Source: Coix lacryma-jobi var. lacryma-jobi
Taxonomy: Eukaryota > Streptophyta > Magnoliopsida > Poales > Poaceae
DNA length: 64,000 nt
Direction: 5' to 3'
Assembly (NCBI GenBank): GCA_009763385.1
Contig: CM019824.1
Coordinates: 144,839,705-144,903,704, forward strand
Below, piece by piece: positions 23,401 through 35,105 of this stretch. The translations under genes were made by a program, and so were the position numbers. Below the pieces are notes generated by a model, which had not been told where the DNA came from, searched no databases, and saw only the letters and a list, made by a program, of their open reading frames with translations. How positions within the stretch are numbered: position 1 is the first letter of the stretch; every line of letters starts with the position of its first letter.

Positions 23401-23859
23401 CCTCCACTGCATCATCGTGGTCTTACGGCCCTTCCTGGCACCGACGGTGACGACGTTGTTCCAGTAGCGGCGCCTGCCGTTGGCGCGGAGGCAGCGGTGG
23501 GCGTTGTGCAAGCGGACGTAGTTCTGGCCGGCCTCCATCCTATCGGGTGTCCACATGAATGGTGGCTCCGGGTGCGGCGAGATGTAGTCGAGCTGGAGGG
23601 CGCGGACGCCGCGGTGGCCGCGCGGCGCGTCCAGGTTCGAGACGGCGAGGTACCGGCCGTAGGCGGCGCCCTGGAGGAGGCAGAAGGCGTCCCCTCCTTC
23701 GACGTCGGGCCAGTGCTCCACCTTCCACACCGTGTTCGCGGACGGCACGGCGCCGAGCGAGCGCAGGGAGACGTGGATCCCGTCCTTGTCGGCGTGCACG
23801 TACTTGTCCCACGCGCGGCTGCGCAGCCGCACGAAGCCCCCGTTCGGGAAGAGCTCCAT
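20417..23859 (-). CDS. DUF569 family protein C (intact)
   Basis: Three exons on the minus strand: 23859-23347, 22727-22424 and 20463-20417, with phases 0 and 1 and GT/AG borders, joining to 864 bp and a 287-residue protein. Residues 1-171 hold the DUF569 N-terminal domain (start MELFPNGGFVRLRSRAWDKY; GAAYGRYLAVSNLDAPRG; NYVRLHNAHRCLRANG; WRVEPIPL). Residues about 172-272 hold the conserved second domain (LVDDANIYHANWPEFKFYG, NLRTKVAARLDDENITLC, DLPHN, MDIVVMTT). The short last exon adds FQMLEYPQFDAPES. The biochemical role of this plant family is unknown. The start is chosen because MELFPNG is shared by paralogues. A Mutator-like element inserted 211 bp upstream of the ATG may affect its promoter, and a Stowaway MITE lies in intron 2. 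Confidence 0.85.
21802..22027. mobile_element. Stowaway-type MITE in DUF569-C intron 2
   Basis: TA-bounded, 226 bp, with termini CTTCCTCCATCCCAAATT / AATTTGGGATGGAGGAAG and internal inverted arms around GTTTGACCACTCGTCTTATTC. Clear Stowaway structure without coding capacity. Confidence 0.85.
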
Positions 23860-24069
23860 CGTCGATCGCGGCGGACGCCGGAAGGTAGTGGTGGTTGGTG
23901 GGGTGGCGCGGCGGCGGCGGACGGGAGAGGACCGGTGGGCGGATTGGGAAGGGGGGCGGCGGGGATTGGGAAGGGGATGGTTGCGTTTGAGGCAGAGGCG
24001 GAGGCGGTTGAAGATCTGGACTCGCAAGCCGCAAGCCGCAAGCCGCAAGCGTAGGCCCGGTGGCGCTCG

Positions 24070-25446
24070 GGAACGAGATCACCTAACTTCACGTGAAATG
24101 ACTGTCTGCTGCAGTCAGCGCATCTGTATCGTTGGTTCTTAATCTGACGATAGGTTTGCCATGGGCTGCGCAAGGACAAGGCCGACAAGGCCCACATAGC
24201 CCACCAAGGTCAGGTGGTGCCCAGAGGCCAGAGAGCTCCCGTGGAAAAGCCAAATAGATGCTGCCGCCGTCGCCGACTTCGACGATGCGGTGCGCCGCGC
24301 CGTCTCGTCCCGTCCCCGTCCTCGCCGAGCGCCGCGTCAGTCCCCGCCCAGCGCCCCTCCGTCGGCTTCCTCGCCGAGCTGCAGTCCTCCCCGAGCGGCG
24401 CGTCGTCCTCGCTGAGCGCTGCTCCGTCGTCGTCAACTCGTCGTCGCCGAGCGGCCTTCCTCGCCTAGCGCCGCGTCGTCGCGTCCCTCGCCGAGCCTTG
24501 TGCCGTCGCCGTCCTGGAAGCTGTCGGTCTGCAGCGTTTCCACCTCGTCCACCTTCTGCACGTCGTCAGCCTGTACAGAGCTGAGAGCTCGAACCCAACA
24601 AGCTGGCTGTCCTAGAAGCTTTTCTGATGCAGCAGACTGTATCCAATTTGTGCAAGAGCTAGCAAGACAGATGCTTAATAGATTGTAGATAAAGAAGAAA
24701 AATCATAAAAGTTGTACAGATTGCCGTTATGTTGTAAATTGTTCTGGAATTGAATAAGAAATCATGCTGATTTGCATGTTCAGAGATGCACAATGTGCCT
24801 TTGTTGTTCAGGGATGGTCAGAGATGCAATTCTCTGAGAGAATGTATTGATGTCCATGTATAGTTCTAAAAATGGTGTATGAGTTTGAAATATTACTGTC
24901 TGAGAGAAGGTGTTGATGGCCATGTATGCTCCAGACATGTCTTCCATGGCCAAAGAAGCAGTAGGATCAGTGTTCTGTAGTGTTGTTGTTTGTTGTTTCT
25001 TGTACTGCTGCAGTAGGAAAACTAGTGATTTCTTCTTCGACTTGCTTGCTAACCATGTCAGTGCCTCCTGTTGTTAGCAATTGTTAGAAGACAATCAAAC
25101 ACACATGGATCGGAATCGGATAGACGGAGTGCAGACCTGACATGATCCTGGCGGAAGAACACAAGCAGCACCTGATCGCCGATGCGTCGACCTCGTGCTC
25201 GCAGGAGAGCCGATGGCCGATGCAGACGCCGACGCCGACGCCGACGTTTCACCCTCACCCTCGCTCGCGGAAAAGCACACGGAACTCGCGCCAAAACGGA
25301 AAATGTGGCGGTAAAAGAGGAGCAGGAGCGTCGTTCTTGGGGAGCGTGGCAGCCAGACCCGCACATTCGTTCGATCATAGCCAACGGTTTAGATGTGCCG
25401 ACTGCACGGCACAGTTGAACCAGGTGAAGTTAGGTGATCTCGTTCC
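24070..25446. mobile_element. Non-autonomous Mutator-like (Pack-MULE-like) element
   Basis: 1,377 bp flanked by an 8-bp duplication GGCGCTCG (24062-24069 and 25447-25454). The terminal inverted repeats begin with 23 identical bases (GGAACGAGATCACC and on) and stay similar for about 75 bp. The flanks rejoin into the GGTGGCGCTCGTGTCTCC sequence found intact upstream of DUF569-A, confirming the insertion. The interior is GC-rich (24230-24520) with short CGCCGAGCG-type repeats. No transposase is present. The interior could be captured host sequence, but I do not recognise its source. Long terminal repeats favour Mutator; an 8-bp duplication also allows hAT. Confidence 0.8.
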
Positions 25447-25454
25447 GGCGCTCG

Positions 25455-25770
25455 TGTCTCCTTTGGCTGACGTGTGAGGAGACTGCTAGAGCGGAGTGGA
25501 GCGAGCCGGGTTCAACTCACTCTCACCACCACCACGAGTGTTTGGTTTGGGGTTCGGTAGGGACGAGTTCGACCCAGAAGGAATATTTCCTCAATATGTG
25601 GGTCAGCTCCGTCCGTCAAATTTTGAGGGACGGTGTCGACCCGCTCGGGTTCCGTCTGCGTGCAGTTGGTCAACCCGTCCGTTGTCCGCGTCCGTGGAGA
25701 GCAGAGGAGCCGGGAGAGGGCCTCACTGCGCCGCCTACGAGCTCCATGGCTGGCCACCGCACCCGACCGC
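25455..25770. other. Former upstream sequence of DUF569-C
   Basis: Continues the DUF569 upstream motif (GCGCTCGTGTCTCC) displaced by the element at 24070-25446. No gene is supported; the overlapping short open frames have no family signature. Confidence 0.35.
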
Positions 25771-25774
25771 GAGC

Positions 25775-26818
25775 TCCAAAACCCCGATCCCCGATTCCCC
25801 GCGGGAAATTCCCCTATTAGGGAACGGGAATGGGCCAATTTCATCCCCACGGGGTTCTAAATAGTAGAAAATTAATCCCCGTCGGGGCTAGCGGGGATGG
25901 GGATGGTTCCATATCCCCCGAACCCGATCCCCGTATCCCCGCCCCGTCAAGCTGCTATGCAAGCACAAACCAACAGAAAAGGCCCATCTAAAGGCCCAAG
26001 TACAGGCAACTGAATATATGAATATATAGATCGTGAGTAACCCTAATCCTATTCATCTCACACCTCCGACTCTCAAACCAGACGCCGCTCAACCAAGGCG
26101 CCGCCACCGGCCCTCGCGGCTCCGTCCCACTTCTCGCCCCTCTCCCCTTCACCTTCCACTTGCCGACCGCACGGGCTACTAGTCTGCATCTCCACGCGGC
26201 CACCCGTGAGCGCGAGCGTCCTGAGCGGCCAAGCCTGCTCCACATCGTGCTGCGTTCCAAGGAGAGAACATCGGCATCTCAAATCCGGCCGGAAATGATC
26301 GAGCAATGGAGCAAGCAATAGGGTCGGGATCTTTTCTACGAAAGTGCGGCTCAAATTGATTCGAGCATGTTCCTGTTGTCTGATGATTTGAGCATGTTCC
26401 TGCTGACTATGTAAGAGTAGTACTAGATCCAACTACAAGTGCAATGTCTGTATACTACATTTTTCTCGCTCCTGCCCTCTAGATCTGTGTTCTACTAGAT
26501 CTTCTATGAGCGCAATAATGTACTTACAATGTATTACGTGCTTGTGCCATGGTGCTTTTTTGTTGGAAAAAATATTGGATTTTTGTGGTATTCAATTTCT
26601 TCTGATCTCGCATTCTTCTATGGTTGTAATTTTTATGGTTGTCATTGGAACGAGGACAGGGATCCCCGCGGGGATTGATTCCCCGCTCGGGGACGGGGAT
26701 GGTTGGAACTCAAGCCTCGATACCGGTGGCGGGGACGGGGATGGGGGAATATTTGTCCCCGCGGGGACGGGGATGGTCAGCCGTTCCCCGACGGGGAATT
26801 CCCCGTTGCCATCTTTAC
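25775..26818. mobile_element. hAT-like element with CCCCG-rich subterminal repeats
   Basis: Two regions packed with GGGGA/TCCCC motifs (25775-25950 and 26650-26810) face each other across about 700 bp. The right edge reads CCCCGTTGCCATCTTTA, the reverse complement of a TAxAGATGGCAACGGGG terminus typical of a plant hAT group. The left terminus and target duplication could not be fixed. No transposase domain is recognisable between them, so the element is probably non-autonomous. Confidence 0.5.
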
Positions 26819-28415
26819 CCAAAACTGGGTTGGATCCAACTCAACCCACCCAACACCCAACCAAAGGCACGGGAAGAGGGTAGTGACTAGTGAGCAGGCC
26901 AATTCTGCCTCTCGGGCTAGAACGAAGATAGGGAGGAGAGAGAGGAAAAGAAAATCCCTTTTCTTTTATTTCACAAGCTTTTCAAATCATTTTTAAAACA
27001 TATTTGAACTACCTTTACTTTTTTAGCAAAATACAATCAACACAAAACACATATACCAGAATTCATGCATCAACATGTTTCCAGCGTTAGATTTGATTTT
27101 ATTTAATGAAAAAAATATTACTTTCCTATGTTTCATGAGCACAAAAATTCATAATAAATCATTTTAGCCCTATTTGTTTTCAAAAATGCAAATTTTGAGA
27201 TGCTACACAGGTGTTGTGCTACAGTAAGCACCGACCGCTGAGGCGAACTATGACAGTTCAGTTTCTTGAGTATTGCCTCTGTTAGGGCTGTGAATCCAAC
27301 TTCTCTAATGCGAGAAGGTAGCCAGATGCGTGATCGAATCAAAATTGTTCACAAGGAATACAGACATCAGTTCTGACTATATTTTTACCTTTTCTTGTTC
27401 ATAATATGCGGCTGTTGGTTCAGTTCTGAATACATACATCAAAACTATTGATCAGATTTAGGATACTGACACTAGAGTTGCATCAGAAACTTTCAGCAGA
27501 CAACTCTGCACGGTCTTACAATGGATACCAAAACTACACCCATTTCATTGATCAATTTTTCCCATTCATTGATCATATTCACTAGTGCCGGTTTGTACAA
27601 AAAAAAAAATTGCCTGCGAGTCTTTTACAGCAATGGGCAGACGCTGGAACACTGCTCAACACCATCATGCAAGACATTCAGGCCTATATATTATTACTAA
27701 CAAGTTGTGAGATCGAACTAATAAAAGTTGCGACTAACAGTTGTCTTAGGTACCTGACCCTGCTACACCACTGACTCGCAAAAACAAGCAAGGGGACGAG
27801 AAATACTTCTTGTGATTCACAAAGGCAGCAAAGCTAGAAGGATCCATTTAAAGACACGCAATGGAGTGGCCTTTCTCCAACCCAAACTTGCACTCCTTTG
27901 ATGAAAATGTCAAGAAACGAATAGAAAGTTCTGTTTCTACCTTTAGCATTAGCACAAAAATGACGTAAGTAAACATGATTTTCAACAAACATGTAGACTA
28001 TTTTTTTATGTGTATACTCAGGAGCAAGGTACAGACTAAATCAGCAGCGTCTATTCTTGTCATCAGTCCATCACCCAACTGAGATGAAGATGCTGAAAAC
28101 TTCAATCAATATTACTTCGCAGAACCATTCATCATTTACTTCTATTAACGCTTTCGACAGGTTTTAAGTACTGAAAACTTCTATTAACCATTCATCATTT
28201 ACTTTTATTAACGCTTTCCCAGGCAGTAGAAAACATCAAATTCTAACCATCATTACAGAAGAGTTGCTGAGTTTTCAGAAACTTTCTTAACTAAAGACGA
28301 CAGCCAATTTTCATGTCACTGTCTCGGGGACACCAATGCTTAAATGCTTTTGATTGCCGAAGAGATGATTTGCGAAGTTGTCAAAACTACTCCCATGGTC
28401 CTCCTCTACGTTGCG
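26819..28415. other. AT-rich intergenic region, no gene seen
   Basis: No reading frame with a family signature. The part from about 27950 onward is repeated near 31800-32290 and belongs to the duplicated 3' flank of DUF569-D and -E. Confidence 0.45.
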
Positions 28416-29165
28416 TCAAAGTATAGCTGGGTACACAAAATTCTGAGCACCTGAATACCAAGGAAACAAGAAAAATAATGAGATAATTAGGCAGAATGTC
28501 ATTGCTATTCCATCACAGAGAAGTAATCAACACTGAAAAAAATAATTAAAAAAACAGTGGAAATTCAGTTCCAAGATCAGCAGATAAAAATATTGGCTAA
28601 CCAGTGCAAAGGATCAAATCATCTGAACGGGGATGAAGAATCTGTCAAAGGACTCATAAGACCTAAGTGGCACTATGAATAATAATAACCTGAGAAATGA
28701 TTCCTACAATTTAACAACTGGATCAAATTAAGGTTCTGTCAAATGACTCCTAAGTCCTACATGTCACTTTGAATATTACAGACCTGAGAGTGAGATTATT
28801 TCACTAGAATGCATCTGCTTTTCTACAATGTGCTTTGGATTATTCCAAACCAAAAGAAGTAAAACGATTACCAGAAGCACAAGTTGGCTAAAATGTAGAA
28901 AAGGCCAAAATGCCAGGAAGAGGATACTGAATACACCAACTATTCAAACTAAAGAATTTCTAACATCTGGGCTATGGGAAAAACAGGCAAGTTGAATTTC
29001 CTGTTGTCAGTATTATTTTACTACCTACTCAACATATACTATGCAGATACTTTTTACTGATCTATTTGCATAGCAAATTCCTGAACTGCAGATCACAGAA
29101 CTACCGTGAGCTACAGACAATCTTACAAACTGTGCATGTGACACTGCCATTACTTAGCAGCTGAG
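27950..29165. repeat. Segment duplicated at 31800-32915
   Basis: This block (3' flank, exon 3 and most of intron 2 of DUF569-D) is strongly similar, in the same orientation, to about 31800-32915. The similarity includes the exon 3 core QNFVYP, the AATAATGAGATAATTxGGCAGAATGTCATTGCT tract and the ACTACCGTGAGCTACAGACAATCTTAC tract. It marks the duplication that produced pseudogene E. Confidence 0.8.
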
Positions 29166-31275
29166 TAGACAAGAGTTACCTGGCTTTCCACTACGCATCA
29201 AGGTCTGAGTAGACAAGCTCCTGAGCAGCTGAATTCACAATGGAACAACTTCTATGCATCAAGATCCGAGTAGACAAGGTCCTGAGCAACTGAATTCACA
29301 AGGGAACAACTTCAGACAAATGAAGAACTGTTTCATACAAACACAGAACCACCTAAAGCATAACTACAGAAGTGGATTGTACATGGAGTAACTGTTTCAA
29401 AGATCTCTAGAACAGTAACTTCATGAACTGAACAATGAGTTATTTCAGAGTATACTCTGAAATGAACATGTGAGGCTGTGAGCTAGCTGTCATGCAGCAA
29501 ATATTAGTGCAACACAGAAAATATTAGTGCATCACAGAGAATTTCAAACTACAAGTTGACTGATTTTTCAAAGCAAAGTGCCAAAGTCAGACTTTTTTTA
29601 GGATCAGTATTCAAGTTAGTAAACGCAGAGACTATAGAAAACAAAAACCAGCAAGTTCTTACCTGTTGATCCAGTGTTGAGGACGACAATGTTCATTGTG
29701 ATCTCATTAGGAGGCAGGTCGATAATCAGAGGAGTCCACCTCCCGTTGATGCCACCCAACACACACAATGTGATCTCGTTCACTCCACCTAGTGTTCCTG
29801 CTATGTTAGTCCTTAGATTGAACACGGACTGTCCTTCGAATTGTTCTAGTACTCTCCAATGGAGAGGATTGAAGTTTCCATGGTCGTCCGCCAACACGTA
29901 ATTGATTCTTCGACGAAGTACTGGTTGCGGCGGGATGGCAGCGACGAAACGGGCGGGGCCGCCATGATGCCGGAGGCTGACCGGGACATTGAAGGACACA
30001 GGAGGAGGCTGTTGCAGTGGAGCAAAGCAGTGGTTCTTAGCAAACCAAACCAAGAATCCCCGGACTCTAAGAAACTGGTGTTCAGGAAACCAAATCAAGA
30101 ACCCCCGAACTCTAAGAAACTGGTGTTCAGGAAACCAAACCAAAAACCCCAAACTCTAAGAAACTAGTGTTCAGGAATCCAAACTAAGAACGCCGACGAA
30201 CACCAGAAGGGCGGCGGCGTCGTAGTGTGGGCAATGCGGTACTGCGCAGCGGGAAGCCTACGGTGCCAGGGGAGCCGAGTCTGCGGGCCAGATCGGACGC
30301 TAACTAGCATGCCATTCCAAGCCCCATCCGAAGTCCAGAATTCGGTTGACAGATGCAACAATTTCGAGATAGCAATTCCCTTAGGAAACCAAACCAAAAC
30401 CCCCAAACTAAAACTGGTGTTTAGGAGACAAACCAAGAACCGCGGAAGGGCGCGGGCACCGGCGCGGCCTCGTGTACTGCGGCCGCCGCTGACGAGGAGG
30501 AGCGGCGGCGTGGCGGGTCCTTGCAGCGGCGGCGGCGTGGCGGTGGCCGTGCGCGTGTGCGAGTCCAAGTCAGCCCAATTGTTTGGCAAGAAGTAACTGC
30601 ACCCATGGGCTGCGAATTGTACTAAACCCCACCAAGCCAGCCCAATCAATCCATCAACCCCGCAATGTCCCCTCAAAAAAAAAAAAACCAACGCAAGAAC
30701 TCCAAAATTCAGGAAGGCCGAACTCTAAAATTCCAAGAACGCCAAGAAACCAAACCAAGAACCCCGAACTCTAAACTTCAAGAACCCAGGGGAGTTAGAA
30801 CCGGAGGGGACGGCGATCTCACCGGAATTGGTTCAGGTGGAGGAGGAAGCTGGGGCGGGAACAGCCTTCTCGGGACGAGCTCGACTATCCAATGCAGAGG
30901 CAGCTCATCCTCCTCCTCTCCGTACCAGTCGCCGACGATCGGGTTGCTCAGGAAGACGTCGTTCGTCCCGTCCTCCGCGCCCCGAGCCTGGAACAGGAGG
31001 TTCTCCTGGTCCGCCGAATCATATGTGCATTGGACGATGTCGCCGGCCGCGGCATCCACGCAGAGGTACCGGCCGTAGGAGGTGTTCTGAAACAGAACGT
31101 AGCCGACGCCGTTGCGCACCAGGCGGTGCACCGCCCACACGGCGTGGACGTCCATTTGCTGATCGTCGTCGTGCTCGACATGGAAGATGCTCTCCCCGTC
31201 CTCCCCGGCGTAAAGGCACTGTCCCGTCTCGCGGCTCCACAGTCGAACGTGCGTCCGGTCGTGGAACTCTTCCAT
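28416..31275 (-). CDS. DUF569 family protein D (intact)
   Basis: Three exons on the minus strand: 31275-30823, 30008-29663 and 28450-28416, with phases 0 and 1, joining to 834 bp and 277 residues. Exon 1 (residues 1-151) carries the N-terminal DUF569 domain (MEEFHDRTHVRLWSRETGQ, VWAVHRLVRNGVGYVLFQN, TSYGRYLCVDAAAGD, LHWIVELVP). Exon 2 (about 152-267) carries the second domain (RRRINYVLADDHGN, WRVLEQFEGQSVFNLRTN, ITLCVLGGINGRWTPLI, MNIVVLNTG). Exon 3 adds QNFVYPAIL. It is closer to gene B than to A or C, because B and D share the RRRINYV...VLEQFEG core. A TATAAA box lies 156 bp upstream of the ATG. Intron 1 contains a minisatellite. Function of the family is unknown. Confidence 0.85.
30045..30185. 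repeat. About 45-bp tandem repeat in DUF569-D intron 1
   Basis: A unit of the form AGGAAACCAAACCAAGAACC...CTCTAAGAAACTGGTGTTC is repeated about three times in tandem, with diverged single units near 30380-30440 and 30725-30785. All lie in intron 1 of DUF569-D on either side of GC-rich sequence. Likely a minisatellite derived from local sequence. Confidence 0.75.
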
Positions 31276-31430
31276 CTCAGGCCGCCGGCGGTGGTTCTAA
31301 TGCTGCGAGCGGCGAGGGCAGGGGCTTGGGTTACGCGTTGGCGCTGTTGCGTTGCGATAGGAAGCAGCGAGAGGATGAAGAAGACGAGGGAGAAGAGTTT
31401 GTTTGGCACAGAGGCAGGCGGGCTGGGAAA

Positions 31431-31436
31431 TTTATA
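31431..31436 (-). promoter_or_regulatory. TATA box of DUF569-D
   Basis: TATAAA on the minus strand in CGCCTATAAATTTCCC, 156 bp upstream of the DUF569-D ATG. Spacing is consistent with a 5' UTR of roughly 125 bases. Confidence 0.55.
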
Positions 31437-32096
31437 GGCGAAAGGAGCCACGAGCGCACCTGCGCTCGCGAGTCACAGATTCCAGAATGCACCACGCCTT
31501 GAACTTGAAATACCCCACCTCCGCCTTGCCGTGGCGCCCAATCCCAAACGCAAACCGTCCCCTCCCAACGAATACCTGCTCTGCTCTCGCCTCTCGCCGT
31601 TCACCATTGGAGTTCTTTGTCATGCCGTGTACTTGAATTATTTGAGGGCTTTGGTGGAGGCCATTTCTTGCCAGATCACATGAACTGGCGTTATTTTGGT
31701 CTCTGAACATTTGTTCTATAATTTGGTCTCTGAACATTTTGTTCCAATTCTGTGTTCAGACTTGTTCATTCAGTTACCATCACTGTGTAGCCGTTTGATT
31801 TTTTTTTCCTGCACAAGTAAACATGATTTTCAACAAACATGGACTCAGGAGTCAGGAGCAAAGTACAACAAAATCAGCAGCAGCTATTCTTGCCATCAGT
31901 TCATCACCCAACAGAGACGAAGATGCTGGTAACTACAATCAATATTACTTCACAGAACCATTCATAATTTCCTTCCATATAGCGCTTTCGATAGATTTTA
32001 AGTACTGAACTTGAGAGGTCAATTTAAAATACCCCCGGACAATCGAACACATCAAAATTAACCACCATTACAGAAGAATTGCTGAATTTTCAGAAA

Positions 32097-33260
32097 CTAT
32101 CCTAACAAAAGACGACAACCAATTCTAATGCCACTGTCTCCGGGGACACCAATGGTTAAATGCTTTTGATTGCTGAAGAGATGATTTGCGAATTTGTCAC
32201 AATTTCTGCTCCCGTAGTCCTCTACGCTGCATCGACGTATATCTGGGTACACAAAATTCTGAGCACCTTAGTACCAAGGGAACAAGAAAAATAATGAGAT
32301 AATTGGGCAGAATGTCATTGCTGTTCCATCAGAGAAGTAATCAACACTGAACAATTTTTTTTTAAAAAAAAAACAGTTCCAAGACCAACAGATAACAATA
32401 TTGGCTAACCAGTACAAGGATCAAATCATTTGAACGGGGATGAAGAATCTGTCAAAGGACTTACAAGACCTAAGTGGCACTAAGAATAATAATAACCTGA
32501 GAAATGAAATCCTACAATTTAACAACCGGATCAAATTAAGGTTCTGTCATCCTAAGTCCTACTACTTGTCTACAGTGTGCTTTGGATTATTCCAAACCAA
32601 AAGAAGTAAAACAATTACCTGAAGCACAAGGTTGTTAAAATGTAAAAAGGCCAAAATACAAAGAAGAGGATACTGGATACACCAACTACTCAAAACTAAA
32701 GAATTTCTCAGAATATCTGGGCTATGGGAAAAACAGGCAAGTTGCATTTCCTGTTGTCAGTATTATTTTACTACCTACTCTGCTACTCAACATATATCAT
32801 GCAGATACTTTTACTAATCTCTTTGCATAGCAAATTCTTAACTACAGATCACAGAACTACCGTGAGCTACAGACAATCTTACAAACTGTGCATGTCACAC
32901 TGCCATTACTTAGCTTGCTGATAACTTTAAACATTGCACAAGCTCTGAAACAGTAAGATCAACAGATTGTGCTGCACAGACCAGAGAGAACTGCAGAGTT
33001 TCCCACCTTGTGATCCGGTGTTGAAGACGACGATGTCCATGGTATCTACGTCGCGAGACGGGTTAGCCGACTTCCCCACCAGGCTGACGTAGCCCCACCT
33101 GGGTCATTTCTACGGAGCGGCCGTAGAAATGGAATGCGGGCACATTTATTGTAGTTCAGATCGAAGACCCCTTCGTCGTTCGCTCGGAAAAGCCAGATCG
33201 TCCGCCGTTGATCCTCCTCGGGCCTGCGCCGCCGGAACAGGCCACTGCGGGTTCCAAGAA
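32097..33260 (-). pseudogene. DUF569 pseudogene E, no exon 1
   Basis: Exon 2 remnant at about 33260-33006 and exon 3 at 32266-32097, minus strand. The exon 2 remnant starts near FRRRRPEEDQRRTIWLFRAN, loses frame after about 40 codons, and regains DVDTMDIVVFNTG before a GTGGG donor. In exon 3 the stop used by gene D is mutated (TGA to CGA), so the frame runs on for over 40 extra codons. Exon 1 is absent. Upstream, the sequence switches at about 33265 to the 3' flank of a B-type gene, so E is a rearranged chimera. It cannot encode a normal protein. Confidence 0.75.
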
Positions 33261-33521
33261 TCATGTTGTATCAAATAGTACAGTTAATGTTTCTGAAATT
33301 AGGTTTCAGCCATGACATGAGCTAAAAAACATGGTTTCATCATTTGTGAGCAGTCACTACAGAAATGAACACTATGCACATGTGCAGCTTCGACAATGGT
33401 CTTCAAAGTAGCTGCACCCGTCCGTCTAGTCTGTCTACTAATCTTTGGCTTTGAGTGAGTATAACTAGCGAAAGTATAACATTTCACCCTTGTAAGCTTT
33501 TTCAAACGTTCTTGGCTGTCA

Positions 33522-33526
33522 GGGAC
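33522..33526. repeat. Target-site duplication GGGAC, left
   Basis: GGGAC directly before the 5' LTR, matched by GGGAC at 45908-45912 directly after the 3' LTR. The flanks rejoin into the sequence TCAGGGACC...AACA also present uninterrupted near 20098-20115. Confidence 0.95.
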
Positions 33527-34434
33527 TGAAAGTGCATGTTGCACTTAAGTGTGATTTTGGATGATTTGATGACAATATTGATTAAAGATCTAATATGTTT
33601 GCTAAGTGTGACACAGGGAAATGATTATCTCACTATGTACTTGAAATGTAATGCAAAGCCAAAATGAAGGATTGTTGTATGAAGATCATGTCACAAGCAC
33701 AAAACAACAATAAGAATGATATTGATATAAAGGGTTATCGTATTGTGGGATAATCATAGTGCATTTATGTTTGCTAAGAAACGATTCAAAATGAAGCATG
33801 GTTGAATGGCTTGAAATGGTGAAGATAGCAAGGAAAGAGTCTTTGAGGTACTAAGCAAGGGTGAAGGGCAAGCGACGGCTTGGCGGCCGAAGAACCTAGC
33901 TAGAGTGAAGAAGAAAGTACTTGCATTTAGTCGAAGGATCAATCAAGCTTGAAGATCGCATCTAGTGGAGAATCGACATTCCTAGCAACAATATTGTTTG
34001 GAGTGACTTGGCACATTTGGAACTTCATTATGTCACTTGCATGGAGTCAAGTCACATGTTCAAGATGGCTATGCTCGAAGGATATCTACTTCTAAACATG
34101 ACAAGCATTCCTCTCGATATGGAAAATGAAGACAAGCGGCTTTGGTTCGAATGGGGATCAACTCAAGAGGTTTAAAATTCTTATTTCAATTTATCTTGAG
34201 TAAATAGGAAAGCCGTACTATTAAGAGGGATGCAACATATAGTAGATGATTCTTCATAAGTGCTCAAACCAACCTAAGTGAGACATGAGAGAGCTAGAGC
34301 TAACTTTTAGCCATTTGCTGCACTGTCTGTCCATACCGGACATGTCCGGTATGCATACCGGACATGTCCGGTAATAGTCCACAGCAGTGTGGCCATCCTT
34401 CTGTCCTAGTGATGAACCTGGTGAAGGGAGTCCA

Positions 34435-35008
34435 TACCGGACATGTCCGGTATGCATACCGGACATGTCCGGTATGTGCGGATTTCTGGCTCGCAGCTTG
34501 TGTTTGGGCGATTCAACCGACTCTTGCGTCGGTACTATCGACCGGTGCTACCGGAGTAATGGCGGTACTACCGGTAGGCCAAATTTTGGCCCAACACAGA
34601 GAGGTTGCAAAACCCCCTTTTAACTGTCGGTACCACCGACCTGGTGGTCGGTACTACCGAGATCCTATTCGGGGTTTGAAAGATGGTTGGTTAAGAGTGC
34701 TTCTCGCGCAGTCAAGTCATACCGGACATGTCCGGTATGCATACCGGACATGTCCGGTATTTGCGGATTTGTGGCTAACAGTATCTTTGTGATAGGCGGT
34801 TCTACCGACGCTTGGGTCGGTACCACCGAGAGGTACCACCGGGGTTATAGCGGTACTACCGGTAGGTCAAAATTGGCTACTTCCAGAGAGGTTGTGAAAA
34901 CCCCCTCTATAACTAGCGGTACCACCGACCAAGTTGTCGGTACTACCGAGATCTGTTGGGAAGTTTGAAAGTTGGTCTGTTCAGTGTGTTCCTCACGCAG
35001 TAAAGTCA
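34435..35008. repeat. Two tandem U3 units of about 287 bp
   Basis: Units 34435-34719 and 34720-35008 each start with a palindrome pair and continue with CGGTACTACCG / CGGTACCACCG motifs and AGAGAGGTTG...AAACCCCCT. They stand just upstream of the TATA box, where U3 enhancer repeats are expected. The same pair of units is in the 3' LTR. Confidence 0.85.
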
Positions 35009-35098
35009 TACCGGACATGTCCGGTATGCATACCGGACATGTCCGGTATGAGCTGACTCAGCCAACGGCTAGAAAACGGCTAGTTTCGAATGTGGGCT

Positions 35099-35105
35099 TA
35101 TAAAT
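35099..35105 (+). promoter_or_regulatory. LTR TATA box
   Basis: TATAAAT in GGGCTTATAAATACCCCC, the likely core promoter of the element. It lies just after the last upstream palindrome pair. The only LTR-LTR substitution I found is two bases upstream. The 3' LTR equivalent is at 44990-44996. Confidence 0.7.

Noticed and set aside
24214..24688. Ser/Arg/Pro-rich open frames in the Mutator-like element
   Set aside because: Low-complexity frames from CGCCGAGCG-type repeats, in more than one frame, with no signature of a known protein.
33754..33942. Short open frames inside both LTRs
   Set aside because: Identical in both LTRs because the LTRs are near-identical. Several only translate the palindromes (YRTCPV / PDMSG). 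No independent support.
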